From Anas platyrhynchos (taxonomy: Eukaryota > Chordata > Aves > Anseriformes > Anatidae), in the NCBI RefSeq assembly GCF_047663525.1, contig NC_092613.1, forward strand, positions 6,039,501-6,103,500: DNA of 64,000 nucleotides, in the 5' to 3' direction. The notes beneath the pieces were generated by a model. That model was not told the origin of the DNA. It saw nothing but the letters and a program-made list of their open reading frames with translations, and did no database searches. Positions within the stretch are counted from its first letter, which is position 1. The number at the start of each line of letters is the position of its first letter. Both the position numbers and the translations under genes were made by a program. Shown piece by piece: positions 38,701 through 50,290 of the stretch.

Positions 38701-39378
38701 CACAAATGGAGCACCAAGTTTATTGCTCGTTGCACAGCTCGCAATGCTGGCAATATGCAGAGCAGATCCATGGGACATGGGGGCTCAGGACCTCTTTAAA
38801 TGGGTTCCAACCTCCTCCTAGCTGGGAAAAGTGAAGAGCTCAACTGTAAGAAACTTGCATCCTTTGTGGACTTACTCTTTTGTACGCAGGTTATAAGGCA
38901 GAGAAACTTCAAGACATGCTTTGCAGTGAGTAATGCTGGTCACTGCCTGGAGTTTCCCTCTTCCCCCATCCATCCAGGTGGTTTTACACGTCCTGTATTC
39001 CTTTCTGTGGTTTCTCCCTGCTTTCAGAAAGGCCCCACCTTCCCCTTACCCATTTTCTAGGCATTCACTTGACATCTGGTAGAGAGGGATATAAGCCATT
39101 CTGCAATGAAATCTTACCCTGCCTCTTTCCAGCCTGCCTGACAGAGAACAAGTCAGCTGTGGGCCTCACCAACAATTTTAAACAAAAACCCACAATCCAG
39201 CAGGTCAGGCCATTTTAGCATATGTACCTTTTATTTGTAGCAGACTGTTAATAATTAAGTGATGCCTTTCATACAGACATTTACAATAATTTAACCTTGC
39301 CCTTGCTGTGTAATTTATTCTTTGCAGAAGCCAATAAAAATAAAGGCCCCATATTTCGTCTCTCTCTCTCATTCTCCG

Positions 39379-39412
39379 TACATATATATAAATATATATA
39401 TACACATATATC
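39379..39412 (+). repeat. (TA)n-rich imperfect microsatellite
   Basis: CATATATATAAATATATATA and a CACATATAT tail form about 34 bp of alternating TA; a (TC)n run lies just before it at about 39,358. Confidence 0.9.
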
Positions 39413-40847
39413 CAGAATAGTGTAATAGGTTTCACATATTGTTCCATAGGTATCATTAGGGTAACAGAGCCAAGTGTCTCAGTTCATATGACTCTCTTTA
39501 TAGGTGCCTTATAATCCACATAAAATTGAGTTTATGTTTCCTTTCCATCCACTGATTCTAAAACAAGATGAGGAAGGGTTGTCTCTCTCTCTCTAGTTTT
39601 TCCTTCCTAAGTCCAGTCCTCACTGCACCAAGCTCAAAATTCACCTTTGGTGGTAACCACCTGCCTTTAAAAAACCCAACCTAGAGATCACCTACAACCC
39701 TTCTGTTGTAGTGTCTCACCTCTGACCATGGCAAGTCCTAAAGCCTCCAGGAAAAAGGTTTGAGTAATGCCCACAGAAGACAAGCAGCAAATCGCCTGCC
39801 TGGAGAGGAAAATCCTTCCTAAGTTTGTGAGTGAGTCATTACTCCTGTTTCCAAAGCCACAGAAGAGAGAACCCAGCAGGTAAGTGGAATAGGAGCACGG
39901 GAAGGGACTAAAAACAGAGATTTATTTCCTCTCCAAAAAAGTGAGAAAAAAAGCAGAGGAGAGGGAAGAAAAGGAGCCAAAGCTAGTACTATTGGCTTCA
40001 CTTCCCCAGCAAGTCCTAAAGAGGCTACGCAGAGAAACAAAAGAAAAATATTTTCCCCTGAAGAAACATTAGCAAAAACACATTTATTAAAGCACAAAAA
40101 ATTCCATAACACTTAAGAGACCTGATGCTCTGGAAAGCACAGAGCTGACCGCTGGGTGCAAGCCAGCGAGGCTGCGGGGCTGCGGCCAGCACAGCCCTGC
40201 TGCTCCAGCGGGGAGGGCTGCAGAGGTTGGGCTGCCCAGCTGCCCATTCCCCCTAAAGCAGGGCAAGAAGCCCAGCCTGGCTGATTCGAGCACCGTGGAA
40301 AGGGGCCCAGACCTCAGCCAGGCTGCTCCTGTGCTCCCAGATAAGGGTCGGCTTTGCTGGCCTTTTCCTGAGGTCTACGCTGCTCTCTAAAAGCTGCATT
40401 GGGTAGCCCATCTTCCTAAATGCAGCTGTGCCACACTTAACAAAGACTTTTGGGCTGCATAGGAGGAGCTGAGACACATTACAAGCCCCGTGGATCTCCT
40501 GCTCCATGAGGTCTGTGGTCTAGAACCTACAGGTCCTACAGGAGACGTGCTTCCCCTGTGCTGCACACCCAGGGTGATGCTGCAGGGAAGTTTCCATTCA
40601 ATCACAACCACAGCTTTTTTTTTCCAGCGTCCTTTCGAGCAGCAGCTCCGCAGGGACACGAGAGCACGTTCATATTGTTATTGTTGTTATTATTCACCAG
40701 CGTGGCAGGGGGAGAAAGGGGCAGGGACGACGCGGCTACTGGTCCCCGGTGCGTGTTCTGCTCGCGGCTGTTTGGTCCATATGAGGTGATGGAAAACTTT
40801 TCCCCAGCATCAGGTGTTGCTGCCGAGTGTGAGCTGCTCCAGTTACA

Positions 40848-41040
40848 CTCTCGGCAAGTGTTATAAACACACAGGCACAATCTAAATATTTATGGCACAT
40901 GAAATCTCCCGTCTGCTGTTCCTCAGCAGAAAGAGAAGAGAGGCAGGAGGGTGGGAGGGTGAATTAAGAGGTGATTATTGTGCGGGGCCTGTAAAATCAA
41001 AATATGGAATCAAGATGTATTCGGTCCCCAGGAACGGTCA
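40848..41040. promoter_or_regulatory. Candidate conserved non-coding element
   Basis: CTAAATATTTATGGCAC, TGAATTAAGAGGTGATTATTG and GTAAAATCAAAATATGGAAT lie in complex sequence. No exon features are seen. Confidence 0.3.
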
Positions 41041-43445
41041 CCACGGCGAGGAGCCAGGTGCCAGCTCCCTGATGTTTGCACGGAGCGGGGTCAGGCAGCC
41101 CGGGCCGTGGCTGGGGGGAAGCACTCAGCCTCCACCGGCTGTAACGCTGCTGTTTTACACCAGATGGAAATATGGCCCTGGTTTCGTGGTCTCCCTTTTC
41201 CTCTCGAGCACCTCCTGAGAGGCGGATTGCTTTAGCTCGTAAAACCTTTCTGGGGCTGCGAAGGAGGAGTAGAGCAGGCTGGGAAATGATTTCTCTGCCT
41301 TTAACAAAAGTTGTGATAGAACTTTTGTTTTCTTATTCTATTTTTTTTTTCTCAAATCTCCAGAGGGGTTGTTAAATGCTTAAAAATAATAATAAAAAAT
41401 ATTAAAAAGACCCCCAGACAGGGCATGTTCAATGTGTTTCTGGAACAATTGGCCATTGATCCAACCTGTAGCACACTGAGTACCTGAGGGTGATAGGACT
41501 ATCTTGCCAGAAAGGAGAAGAGGAGCTATTTTAGGGGCAATGCTCCACTTAACAAAGTTTAGGAAGTTAAAATACTGTCAGCAATTGTCTCTGGCAATAG
41601 CAAATGACATTTCATACCAGCAGATATCACCACCGTGGCAAGAATAAGGGATAAGAATACAGGCACACATGTAAAATTGGTTATCTGGGCATCCCACCAA
41701 AAATCTCTTCCAAGTCATCACAGAGACCTGATGAAGAAACAGGTCGCAAATACATTTTTGGGAGCATAACACACTACAGTTCCAAGGATGAGACACATCC
41801 CACAGGTGAAGGACCTTGAGGGCAAGAGCATCACCCTCTCTGATAATATAAATTCACCCAGGTGCACTCACCCATGACTGGCTTGAGCACACAACACCTG
41901 AGCTCTCAAGGTGCTGCCTGGACTCCTCGTTTGTTTTTTGCTCAGTTACTAGAAGAAAAAGACAGTGCAGAGAGCAGCTCCCTCGCTGAGGAGTGTTTTT
42001 TCTTTACGCTGGTGTTAAGCCATCAACAGTGACAAATACTGCATCGGAGGCTCTGACTAAAGGCTTGGGGATGTCCAGCTGGAAATAAAGCAAGACATTC
42101 CTCCCTGCGCTTGAGCTGCCACTCGCTGTGTTCCAACAGACCCACTAATTTCTATCAGGAAGGGTGACACCACAAAGAGTAATAGTTTTCTAGCTTCTGA
42201 TGACTTGGGTTTCTGGCTGCCAGAAATCTAGAGAGAACCAGCACATGGGAATCTGCATACTGCTCTGTTTTCAAGGGAGCGCATTCAGTTACGGTGGGGC
42301 CCCCAAAGTTATTTTTAGATCAGCACAAATAACTGAGCAGAAGGCTTTGACGTTTTTCCTGAACGAGTCCCAGGACCAAATTAAAAAATCAAGGCGTTTT
42401 CAGCTCCGAGCAGGAATTTATACAACCTTTCACCTTGATCTGTGCTGGCACTGGTGAGTCTTGAGCACAAGCTGGAGACAGCTACGGGAGGATCAGCAGG
42501 AAGAAATGCATGGGCTGCGGCTGAGATGAGCTGTACCAACTGGGACCTCATTTTTTCGTCCAAAATATGGGCTCTGCAAAGTTGCTGAGCAGCAACTCTT
42601 CACTTCAAGGAAGTCCTTCAGTGCCTCCTCACCGGGCTGACAGCTCGCTGCTGCCAAATTTGAGTAAACAAGCCAATTTCCACGTCCCCCGGAACTGCGA
42701 GCACGTCAATAATCACTCAGGAGAAAGCTGAAGTGGAGCCGGGCGCTCGTAGTAACAAAGCCAGGGCACGTTCTAGTTGGCACACCCCGATGGATGTTTA
42801 CGCTCACACCCACGGAGGCGCCAACCCCAATCTCCTTCCATTGCAATGACAGGCCTGGCTTTGCAGGGCTTCCAAAGGCAGAGCACCTCCTGCCCTGCAG
42901 AGGAATTTCACTCCCAGGAGGCTGAGAACGTTTTCCGTAGGAATCTGCCTTTGAGAAAAGCCCTATTTTTTCACGTTTCAAAAAGGCAGAGTGAGACATC
43001 ACCTACTGCTTACATTTCCACACCATCTCTGCCAAAAGCTGGAACAAAGGTACTGACTGCAGTGGGCTTCTCATGGACTCACCTTTATTGTCAGTAAGAC
43101 AACGGGTAGGTTTTGAACAGAATTCCTCATATTACATATTTCCAGGCTTTCCCATAAGAGTGTCTTCTGTGGCTCTCTACAATCAACTGGGGGAAACAAA
43201 GTGCGTTTCTCTAGAGATGGCTCAGCTGACTGCACAGCCAAAGGTAAAGCTACCGTGGACATTAAGAAGCCTCCATGCTACCCAGTGACTGAGCTCAGAT
43301 CTCAAAAAAGCCAAAAATCTCCGTCTCAAACTAATAGACACATCTGCCAACAACTTCTTTTAATTTTTTGGAACTACCCTATAGATCATTTCATTGCCAA
43401 GAAAAAGAAGAGGTATTTATGATGGTGACTGAAAAGCCTTGAAAT

Positions 43446-43540
43446 TCCGAGTCAGATCCTCAGTGGTGTAAACTGGAGCTGCTCCAGTGAGTCCAGGGGA
43501 CACTGCCAATTTACACAGGTTGAACTGGCTCTCTAGTGAT
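43446..43540 (+). repeat. Palindromic MITE-like fossil (copy 1)
   Basis: Inverted arms GTGTAAACTGG (43,466-43,476) and CCAATTTACAC (43,506-43,516) match at 10 of 11 positions around a 29-base loop, flanked by GTCAGATCCTCAG. Hairpin repeats with GTGTAAA...TTTACAC arms and GATCCTCAGC flanks are common in turtle, crocodilian and bird genomes and resemble MITEs. Only the arms remain clean here. Confidence 0.6.
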
Positions 43541-43927
43541 ACCTGCCTTGCTCTGCAGCTCCCATGGACAATTAGAGGTAGCTCATTGAGGTACTACACG
43601 AATACCTGCCACTGTTTCCTCTTGACTCATCCCAGTGGAAAAAAAACACAAGAGCACAAATGCAGAAGTAGAAATCAGACGTTTGCTCCTACCTTGAACT
43701 TAGATATAACGTAAAGATGGGAATGGAAAGCTGGATGGACAGATGATGCTTGCTGATACAGCCTTAGGTAGTTTTCTTGTCAGCGCTGGATTTGTCCTGT
43801 AAACCAAGGAAAAAAAAATAAAAAATCTTTCGTTTGTAATCGGGTTGCAAGAATTAAAAACATGTAGGAAAGGGAGGTGTTTCAATACCAAAGCAACAGG
43901 AGCATGGGGGAGTTCTAGAGATATAGA

Positions 43928-44060
43928 AAACATGTGCTTAACATTCAGCAGGTGCTTAGGTTTATATAAAGTGCAGCTCAATGAATTTCCTTATTTTCCT
44001 GTCCTGGGGTTCCTCATGAACAAAGTTTCCCCAGATGGGTCTTATTCAGAATCGGGGCCT
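43928..44060 (+). repeat. Palindromic MITE-like fossil, decayed (copy 2)
   Basis: CATGTGCTTAACATTCAGCA with GGTGCTTAGG, and further on TCTTATTCAGAATCGGGGCC, resemble pieces of the same old hairpin families (CATGTGCTTAA and GATCGGGCC modules). No clean arm pair is left. Confidence 0.35.
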
Positions 44061-44367
44061 TATTTAACATCAGGGAGGTTCTTTTGATCTGTCAGTCTCC
44101 TGGTTTTCATTATGACTGAGACATCTTTTCTGGAAGGTTGAGGAAATGTGTATTAAATAATGGTCTTTATTCTTAGTTAGTTTCTGGAATAGGAAAAAAA
44201 ATAAATATATATATATATAGTCAACAGAAAAATACACACGAATTATGACAGCATGCAACCGAGGACCTTCCTGAAGGTGTGCACCCAACAAATACCAGAC
44301 GCTATTGGCAAACACACATACGAGTAACTACTCCTGGCAATAATCCCCATTGTCTTCAACCACTCAC

Positions 44368-44420
44368 ACTGGCAAAGTGACTCCCACAACTGTGAGCGCT
44401 GCAGGACTTGGTCCTATGTA
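44368..44420 (+). repeat. Palindromic MITE-like fossil, decayed (copy 3)
   Basis: GTGACTCCCACAACTGTGAG followed by CGCTGCAGGACTTGGTCCTA resembles the 'ACTCCCATTGA...CAATGGGAGTTGCAGGATC' hairpin module seen in old sauropsid repeats. The internal symmetry is mostly lost. Confidence 0.35.
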
Positions 44421-44739
44421 TTCCACATTAAAAAAAAAAAAATAAATTGAAATTAAAAAAAAATTAAATGCATCTGAACCCTTAAAAATGTAAATCAGTT
44501 GTAACCTCCAGGAATCCTGCGAGTTTAAGGGGAGTTTTGTTCGCACAAGGATCGATCCCTTTGTTAGACCCGAACATGCTGAATTTAATCTCAGAATGAT
44601 TTTTTATGGCCAAGACATAACCCATCCTTGAAAAGAAAGAGAGTTTATAATGGAAAGGCTGACACAATCTGAATTATAGAGCTATAAATGACAGCACTCT
44701 AATCATTTGATTAAAGTGACCAGTCACTTCCAACAAAGG

Positions 44740-44960
44740 GGTGCCTGATCCAAAGCTGTTGTAGCAGGTGGAAGAATCCTCCATTGTCATCACAGGTCTT
44801 TGGATCAGGCCCAGCTTGTTCATGTATTTCACCGATTTTACATTCATTTCAATCCCTATTCAGCTAGATATTTAAACACGTGCTAAATATTTATTGTTTG
44901 TGCAACCTGGAACTAATCTCAGATTTCAAATTAGGCCTGAGTGTAAGTAACTATTTTGCC
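44740..44960 (+). repeat. Palindromic MITE-like fossil with perfect 12-bp arms (copy 4)
   Basis: Perfect inverted arms CCTGATCCAAAG (44,744-44,755) and CTTTGGATCAGG (44,798-44,809) enclose 42 bases that include a remnant of the CCATTG...CAATGG centre. Following sequence (AGATATTTAAACACGTGCTA, then ATTAGGCCTGAGTG) resembles a second hairpin module. This is the best preserved member of the 43.4-45.0 kb cluster. Confidence 0.65.
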
Positions 44961-46734
44961 AACTGGTACTCAGATGGGCTGGTTTAAAGAGGCTCTTTCT
45001 TGAATTTGATACCATATTTTAGTAGCCTTTTTGGTGTTACCCTGATTGCTTTAATGCAGTTGTCATCTTTTGTTAAAGCACATCCTGACAATGCAGTGCA
45101 GCGATTTTAACCGTGTGGATAAAAAAAAAATCAGTTATTTGGGGTTTCATTTTCATTTTTTTTTCGTGTTTAGGGAAGAAGAAAAGACACAAAAAATAGA
45201 GAGAAAATTGAAGGTTGAAAATTATTGGTTTTCAGGAAAAAATATTTTTGGCAATGAAATCAGCAAAAGAAGTAGGGGTTTTGAGTACTGAAGCTCACCA
45301 ACTAAGCCAGGGAATAAAACTGAACCGAGCTCTGAAACTTTACCTTCCTTTAATTATACAGGTGACATTTCAGACATTTAGTCTGATTTTTTTTTTTTTT
45401 TTTGCATCTGCATATTGAAAACACCCTTTTAAAAATACTTAAAAAAAAAAGCTGCTACAGAACATTTATTTAGTGAAAAGTAAATCTTATAAAAATTCAA
45501 TTGCAAAGTAGTTAAGGTATTTGAATTTTTTTTTTAAAGAAAAGAATCCCAAGAAAGAAAGTATTTGATGGCTAATAATCTCATTTCAATATAATAGGAC
45601 CTTTCTTTTGCAAAGAGCAAGACAGGTTAAAAGATATAATTATGACTTTGCAAACTCTCCCAAGTGCTACGAGATCATCTGACAGTTCTGATCCCGGGCT
45701 CAGCTCTCAAAGGGGAAAAGTCTTTGTCTAGTTAGAGAGTTAAAGAGACAGGATCCCTATTCCACCCTCTGCCTACATTGCAATTTAACTGTCAAAAAAA
45801 TCCAAGCCGCAAAATTGTCTTATTCCAACACAGCACAAGAAAAGAGAGAGAGGTTTGAAACTGACCTGTCAAAAGCACCCTGTTTAAAAATGTATAATAT
45901 ATTTTAAATATTTTTTTTTTCCGGAGGTACTTAAAGGTTAAAGATGTGCCAAAGAAGTAGGATGGATTTTTTTTTCCCCCTTCACTAAAGCTTTTTAAAA
46001 CAATTAAAAAAAAAAAAATCATTTCAAAATTAGGGATCATCAGCGTAAAAAATCCCCTGAAGATCAAAAGGAACACATTAGAATCACATTAATTCTGATT
46101 AAAAAAAAAGAGAGAGAGAGAATAAATCCTCTTTTTCAATGGAAAGAGAAACTTTGAGGACATTTAAATAGTGTTTTCATTGTCAGCATTTACAAGAAGG
46201 TGGAGCAGAGTGTCTGGGAGAGATGAGGACCAAGGCAAGCACTGAGCTGCTCAGAAAGACACGGGCTGCTGCTGACAGACTGTCCTCGATATCCCCGGGC
46301 TCTTTAAAGCTGTGCTTTTTTTAAGGTTTCCAAATAGTGAAAGGAGGAGGGGAAAATATCTTTTCCCCCAGTAACCAAACACAAGAAGCCATTTCTTAAG
46401 GGGAGTTTCCAAGGAGCCACAAACAAACAATTCCCAATCGTGCTTTTTTTAACCAAATATAGATGGCAAACGGGCGGCTGGACGTGACCAAAGGCTCCTG
46501 CGCCGTGCCACCCGTTCGGTGTCTGGCGGTGCCACGAGCACGCGGCGCTGAGCCCAGCTTGGCCCTATCAGTCCCATTGCAGCATCAGGGCCCTCGCTCA
46601 GCACCACCATGGCAGGATCAGGCCTCAGGGGGTGTTGGTGAAGGCAGGGGGAGCTTTGGGGCCGCAGAAATGCCAGCGGGGATCTGTAGGCTGTTACCTG
46701 GGTCTGTAGGTGTGTGTGTTACGTTTCTCTCAGA

Positions 46735-47125
46735 GCAGGCAACGCATTCCGCTAATCAGAGGGCAAATTTCCCTCTTATTCCTCCTGCTGCAAGTCGGGA
46801 GCAAGCCCTTCATTAATCAGGAGACAATTTCTAGGAGACAACAGCCTCCCCACCTTCCAGAGGTTCACCCACCTCCGTCGAGGCCCAGCGAGCTCTGCAG
46901 CAAACGGGAGCGGCTGCGAGGCCTCCACAGCCGGCAGCCCCTTCGTAGCCTTCATTTGCTGCAGGGCCCGAGGCCGGCCTCCAAGGAGTCGGTCGGGTTT
47001 TCCTCCCTCCTAATCAGCAAATTGTAACCTGCTCCTTCCCATATGCGGCTTGAGTAATGGTCCTGCCGTATGTCTGGCAGGGGCACAGGCCAAGCTTTCA
47101 CATACGTGATTGCATGCACCCGGCA
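46735..47125. promoter_or_regulatory. Candidate regulatory block with three TAATCAG sites
   Basis: TAATCAG occurs at 46,753, 46,814 and 47,011 on the same strand, each followed within six bases by CAAATT or CAATTT. TATGCGGCTTGAGTAATGG and ACATACGTGATTGCATGC follow. The repeated composite suggests binding sites for an OTX/paired- or CUT-type homeodomain. Confidence 0.4.
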
Positions 47126-48169
47126 GGAGCGGAGAGCTGAGGGAAAGGCAGAGACAGGGAAGAGATTTGTAGCTTTTGGACAAAGGGACTGCAAAATAAC
47201 ATCCCTCCCTGTCCCTCTTTGGCATTTTGGACCTTTTCCACAAACAAATCTCTTCACAACTGTCCTCTCCAGAATGCTTGGGTCCCAAACCCAATGAGAA
47301 AAAACAGAAATCTGCTTTGGGCTCTGCACCTGGTCCTTCTAACCCCAGGCTGACACAGAGGGGTAGCGACCTGTCTCATCCTCAAGGTCACGAGCTGTAA
47401 TATTTCCAGGACTGAGATCCAAAGGGCACACATACCACTTACCTCAAGTAGTTCCCGGAGATGAACCCACAGAAAGAGATGAAAATAGTCCAAAGTGTCC
47501 AGTAGTCCCTGTAGGACTGGGTAGGACACAGAGCCTGGCCTTCTTGGAGACGTCAGCCTCTTGGTTTTGGGTTTAATTCCTCTCTCTGGAGAGTTGCAGC
47601 CCCCACATGAGTTGAACTTCAGGCTGGGAGACCAAGACGTGGCCTCTTGGTTGTCCCTTTGGAGCTGGGTGGGAATTTCCCTTAGAGAGCATCTGCTTTT
47701 ACTGGCTTGGGAGAGCAGCACTGGGCATCCAGGCTCCATTTACTGGGGTTTGGAGTATGGAAGGTGGGGGAGCTGTGGGGAGCTCAGAGCCTGAGCTGCA
47801 GGGCTCTAATCCCTCCCCAAATTCTCTCTGTTAATCATCTTTTGAGATGCTTTTTTTTCTGATGGAAAAATCAAATCCAGTATTTCAATTTCTGTTTGTT
47901 TGTTTACTGATAAATTTGGCATTTTTCTACTCCCATGGAAATTGCAGCTCTGCAAACTGCTTCTGGGGTTGGTTACTTCTCTGGTCAGGATGTCCTCTCT
48001 GCACTGCATCTCTCACACTTATGGACCAGAAAACAGCAGAAATGCTAAAAAAAAAAAGTAGGGGAAGGTGCTTTATCCAAAACTTTATGGTAGGGGAAGC
48101 CTGGCAGCTGTGTGTTGTTGCAAAAGGAGTGACAAAAGTATATTCAAACCACAAAATTAAATATACCTT

Positions 48170-48288
48170 GGAATTGTCATTATCCTTGTTTTACAGATGA
48201 TGGAGGAAACTGGGAACAAGCAGGTATGTGACTGACCTGAGATCATTCCAGCAGCCAGAAGCAGAGATCACCTAAATCACCATGCAAA
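48170..48288 (+). mobile_element. MIR-like SINE fossil
   Basis: TTATCCTTGTTTTACAGATG, then GGAGGAAACTGGGAACAAGC and a degraded version of the AAGGTCACACAGC segment with GCCAGAAGCAGAGATCA, follow the core and 3' part of MIR-type SINEs. About 120 bp can be followed. Such elements are older than the bird-mammal split, so a recognisable copy may be under constraint. Confidence 0.6.
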
Positions 48289-50149
48289 GCCTTCCCTGCC
48301 AAGAAGCAGTGCTCACAGACAGACCTGCATTGCCTGCATGAGGGCTGTGCAGCTGGGCTGATGCCACAGACCTTAAAGTGCTTTGAAACACATTTATTCA
48401 GATTTATGCAAACACCAGGGCCGTAGACTCCAAGCATCTTGGCATACCCAATAAATACACCCTAAATGGTATCAGTGCAGTCCAAGATAACAAGGGGCCA
48501 GCAAGACAAGTGGCATAAAAATATCAACCTATCCTCACTGCTCCCCCTGTCAAATTTTCTCCTTTTCCAGCCCTCTTCAACCTGTCATTTCCAGGTGGCT
48601 GGTATAAGTAGATGAGGTTAACAACATCACTGAATATCACCATCAGACACAGGGGACTTTGGAACAGGGTAATGCAGCAGTTGTGTATTGGTGCTTATCC
48701 TCAGTATTTTAATATAGGTAAAACTCTGGAAAATCATGGTGTGACCAAACGAAAAAATAATTTTAAAAAATGGGGTGTGAAACCTTGCTGAAGCATTTTT
48801 GCAAATTGATTTTAAGATTTGCATACATCCTCCTGCAGTAGCCTGCATTAGAAAAATGTGTCAACGCAGTCCAGTGTTTCCATAGGACCTGCAGGGTGAC
48901 CAGGCTTTAAGTATTACTCACTGAAAATTAAAGCCAAACTGGACTCCTGCCTTAGGAAAGTCGCCAGATTTCTGCTCTTAAAGGAATGATAAGCCTTTGG
49001 GATGCTGCTCTTCTGACTGTGCAAAATCAGGGTCAAGTCTGGGATACGAGTGCCTCATTAAATAGCTCCAGTGCTACCTCCCTCCAATCTGAAGGGAAGT
49101 CTTCCTCTACGAGCAGGACCAGGAGCCACCAGCAAGATGAAGGTGTGCTCCTGGCAGCCCAGATGGATTATTTGAAGAGAAAAGGGTTTTTAGAAGGTGT
49201 TCTTTCCATGCTTGTTGCTCCCAAGAAAGCAAACCTTCCCAATTCTTTCCATTAAGCTCTCTGGTCCAAAATTCTCAGACAGTTTGCCTCAGTCACTCAA
49301 GGAATGGGATGGTAATGGGATGTCCCACCCGTGAGCAGGATCTGGGTCTCCTTGGAAGTGCTGTATGCTAAAGCTGGCTTCCTCAGGCCATTGGAAAGCT
49401 GCCACGATTCTGTCCACACATGAACCAAAATTCGTCTGCTTTGCACATTTCCCCATTAACCCAACCTGCTCTCCCACTCATCTTTTCTCGTTTGTGATCA
49501 GCTTGGAAGATTTTTTTATTTTTTTTTGTCAGGGACAGTCTAGTTGCTCGCTTATGACAGCACCCAGAGTGCTGCAGGTGCCCAAAGGGAATTCCTGCGG
49601 TGAAAATCACGGATGTTGTTCTGAGGAGATGCAGATAGTGGGGAGTGAGACAGTGCGAGTGGCACCTGGTGAGAAAACAGCAGAGAGTGGCAAGGAGCCA
49701 CGGCACACACTGATTCGACATATGTTAAGTGTGTAGCAGGAGCAGCAATGTACGCACAAAAGAAAGGAGGAAGCCTGCAGGCATAACCTGATGAAATTAC
49801 ACAGGACCTGTACTTGGGTTTGCCATATTCTCCTCATCACATTCCTCCCTTCCTATCGCTGCAGAGGCCATCCCCGCCTGACCGCTCCATTTCCAAGTGG
49901 CACAGCCCTTAATGGCCAGCTCAAACCAAAGGCCATGGGCACGACTAACAGCTTGGCCAGGATTTTCCCTTACACGGGGGAAATTTGGTGCAAAGCTGGT
50001 GGTGCTGGCTTCACACGGCAGAGAGCAGCTCCACGGTGTGCCTGTCCTCAGAGCGATGCCTCACCATCAAACGAGACAATTTCAGCTGAGCTGAGAGCTG
50101 AGCTGCCTTCAGGCTGGGACAGGCTCAGGCGACGTCCCCGCTCCGCAGT

Positions 50150-50245
50150 CGGTCCCCCCTCAGCGCACAGCACACGTTTCGGTTTGATTGATTTTGTAAT
50201 TGCTCGTTTAATTGAACAGTTACAGCAACACTATCAGGAAAAGGT
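50150..50245. promoter_or_regulatory. Candidate regulatory block beside the G-rich tract
   Basis: TTTGATTGATTTTGTAATTG and TCGTTTAATTGAACAG give a PBX/HOX-like TGATTGATT and two homeobox cores in 60 bp, immediately before the potential G-quadruplex. Confidence 0.35.
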
Positions 50246-50254
50246 TTCAGGGCT

Positions 50255-50290
50255 GGGAAGGGGGGTGGGAGGGGATGGGGGTGGAAGGGG
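50255..50290 (+). other. Potential G-quadruplex
   Basis: Six G tracts of three to six bases lie within 36 bases (GGGAAGGGGGGTGGGAGGGG, then ATGGGGGTGGAAGGGG) with loops of one to six bases. This meets the usual four-tract rule for G-quadruplex formation. Confidence 0.7.

Larger units (their letters stand above)
29211..43445. other. Non-coding stretch, no gene seen
   Basis: No coding exon could be supported. A 138-codon frame at 32,673-33,089 (+) and a Pro/Ser-rich 195-codon frame at 36,361-36,948 (+) have no known domain. Microsatellites at 30.9, 35.7 and 39.4 kb and the T and A tracts near 33.7-33.9 kb are the only repeats seen. Confidence 0.6.
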
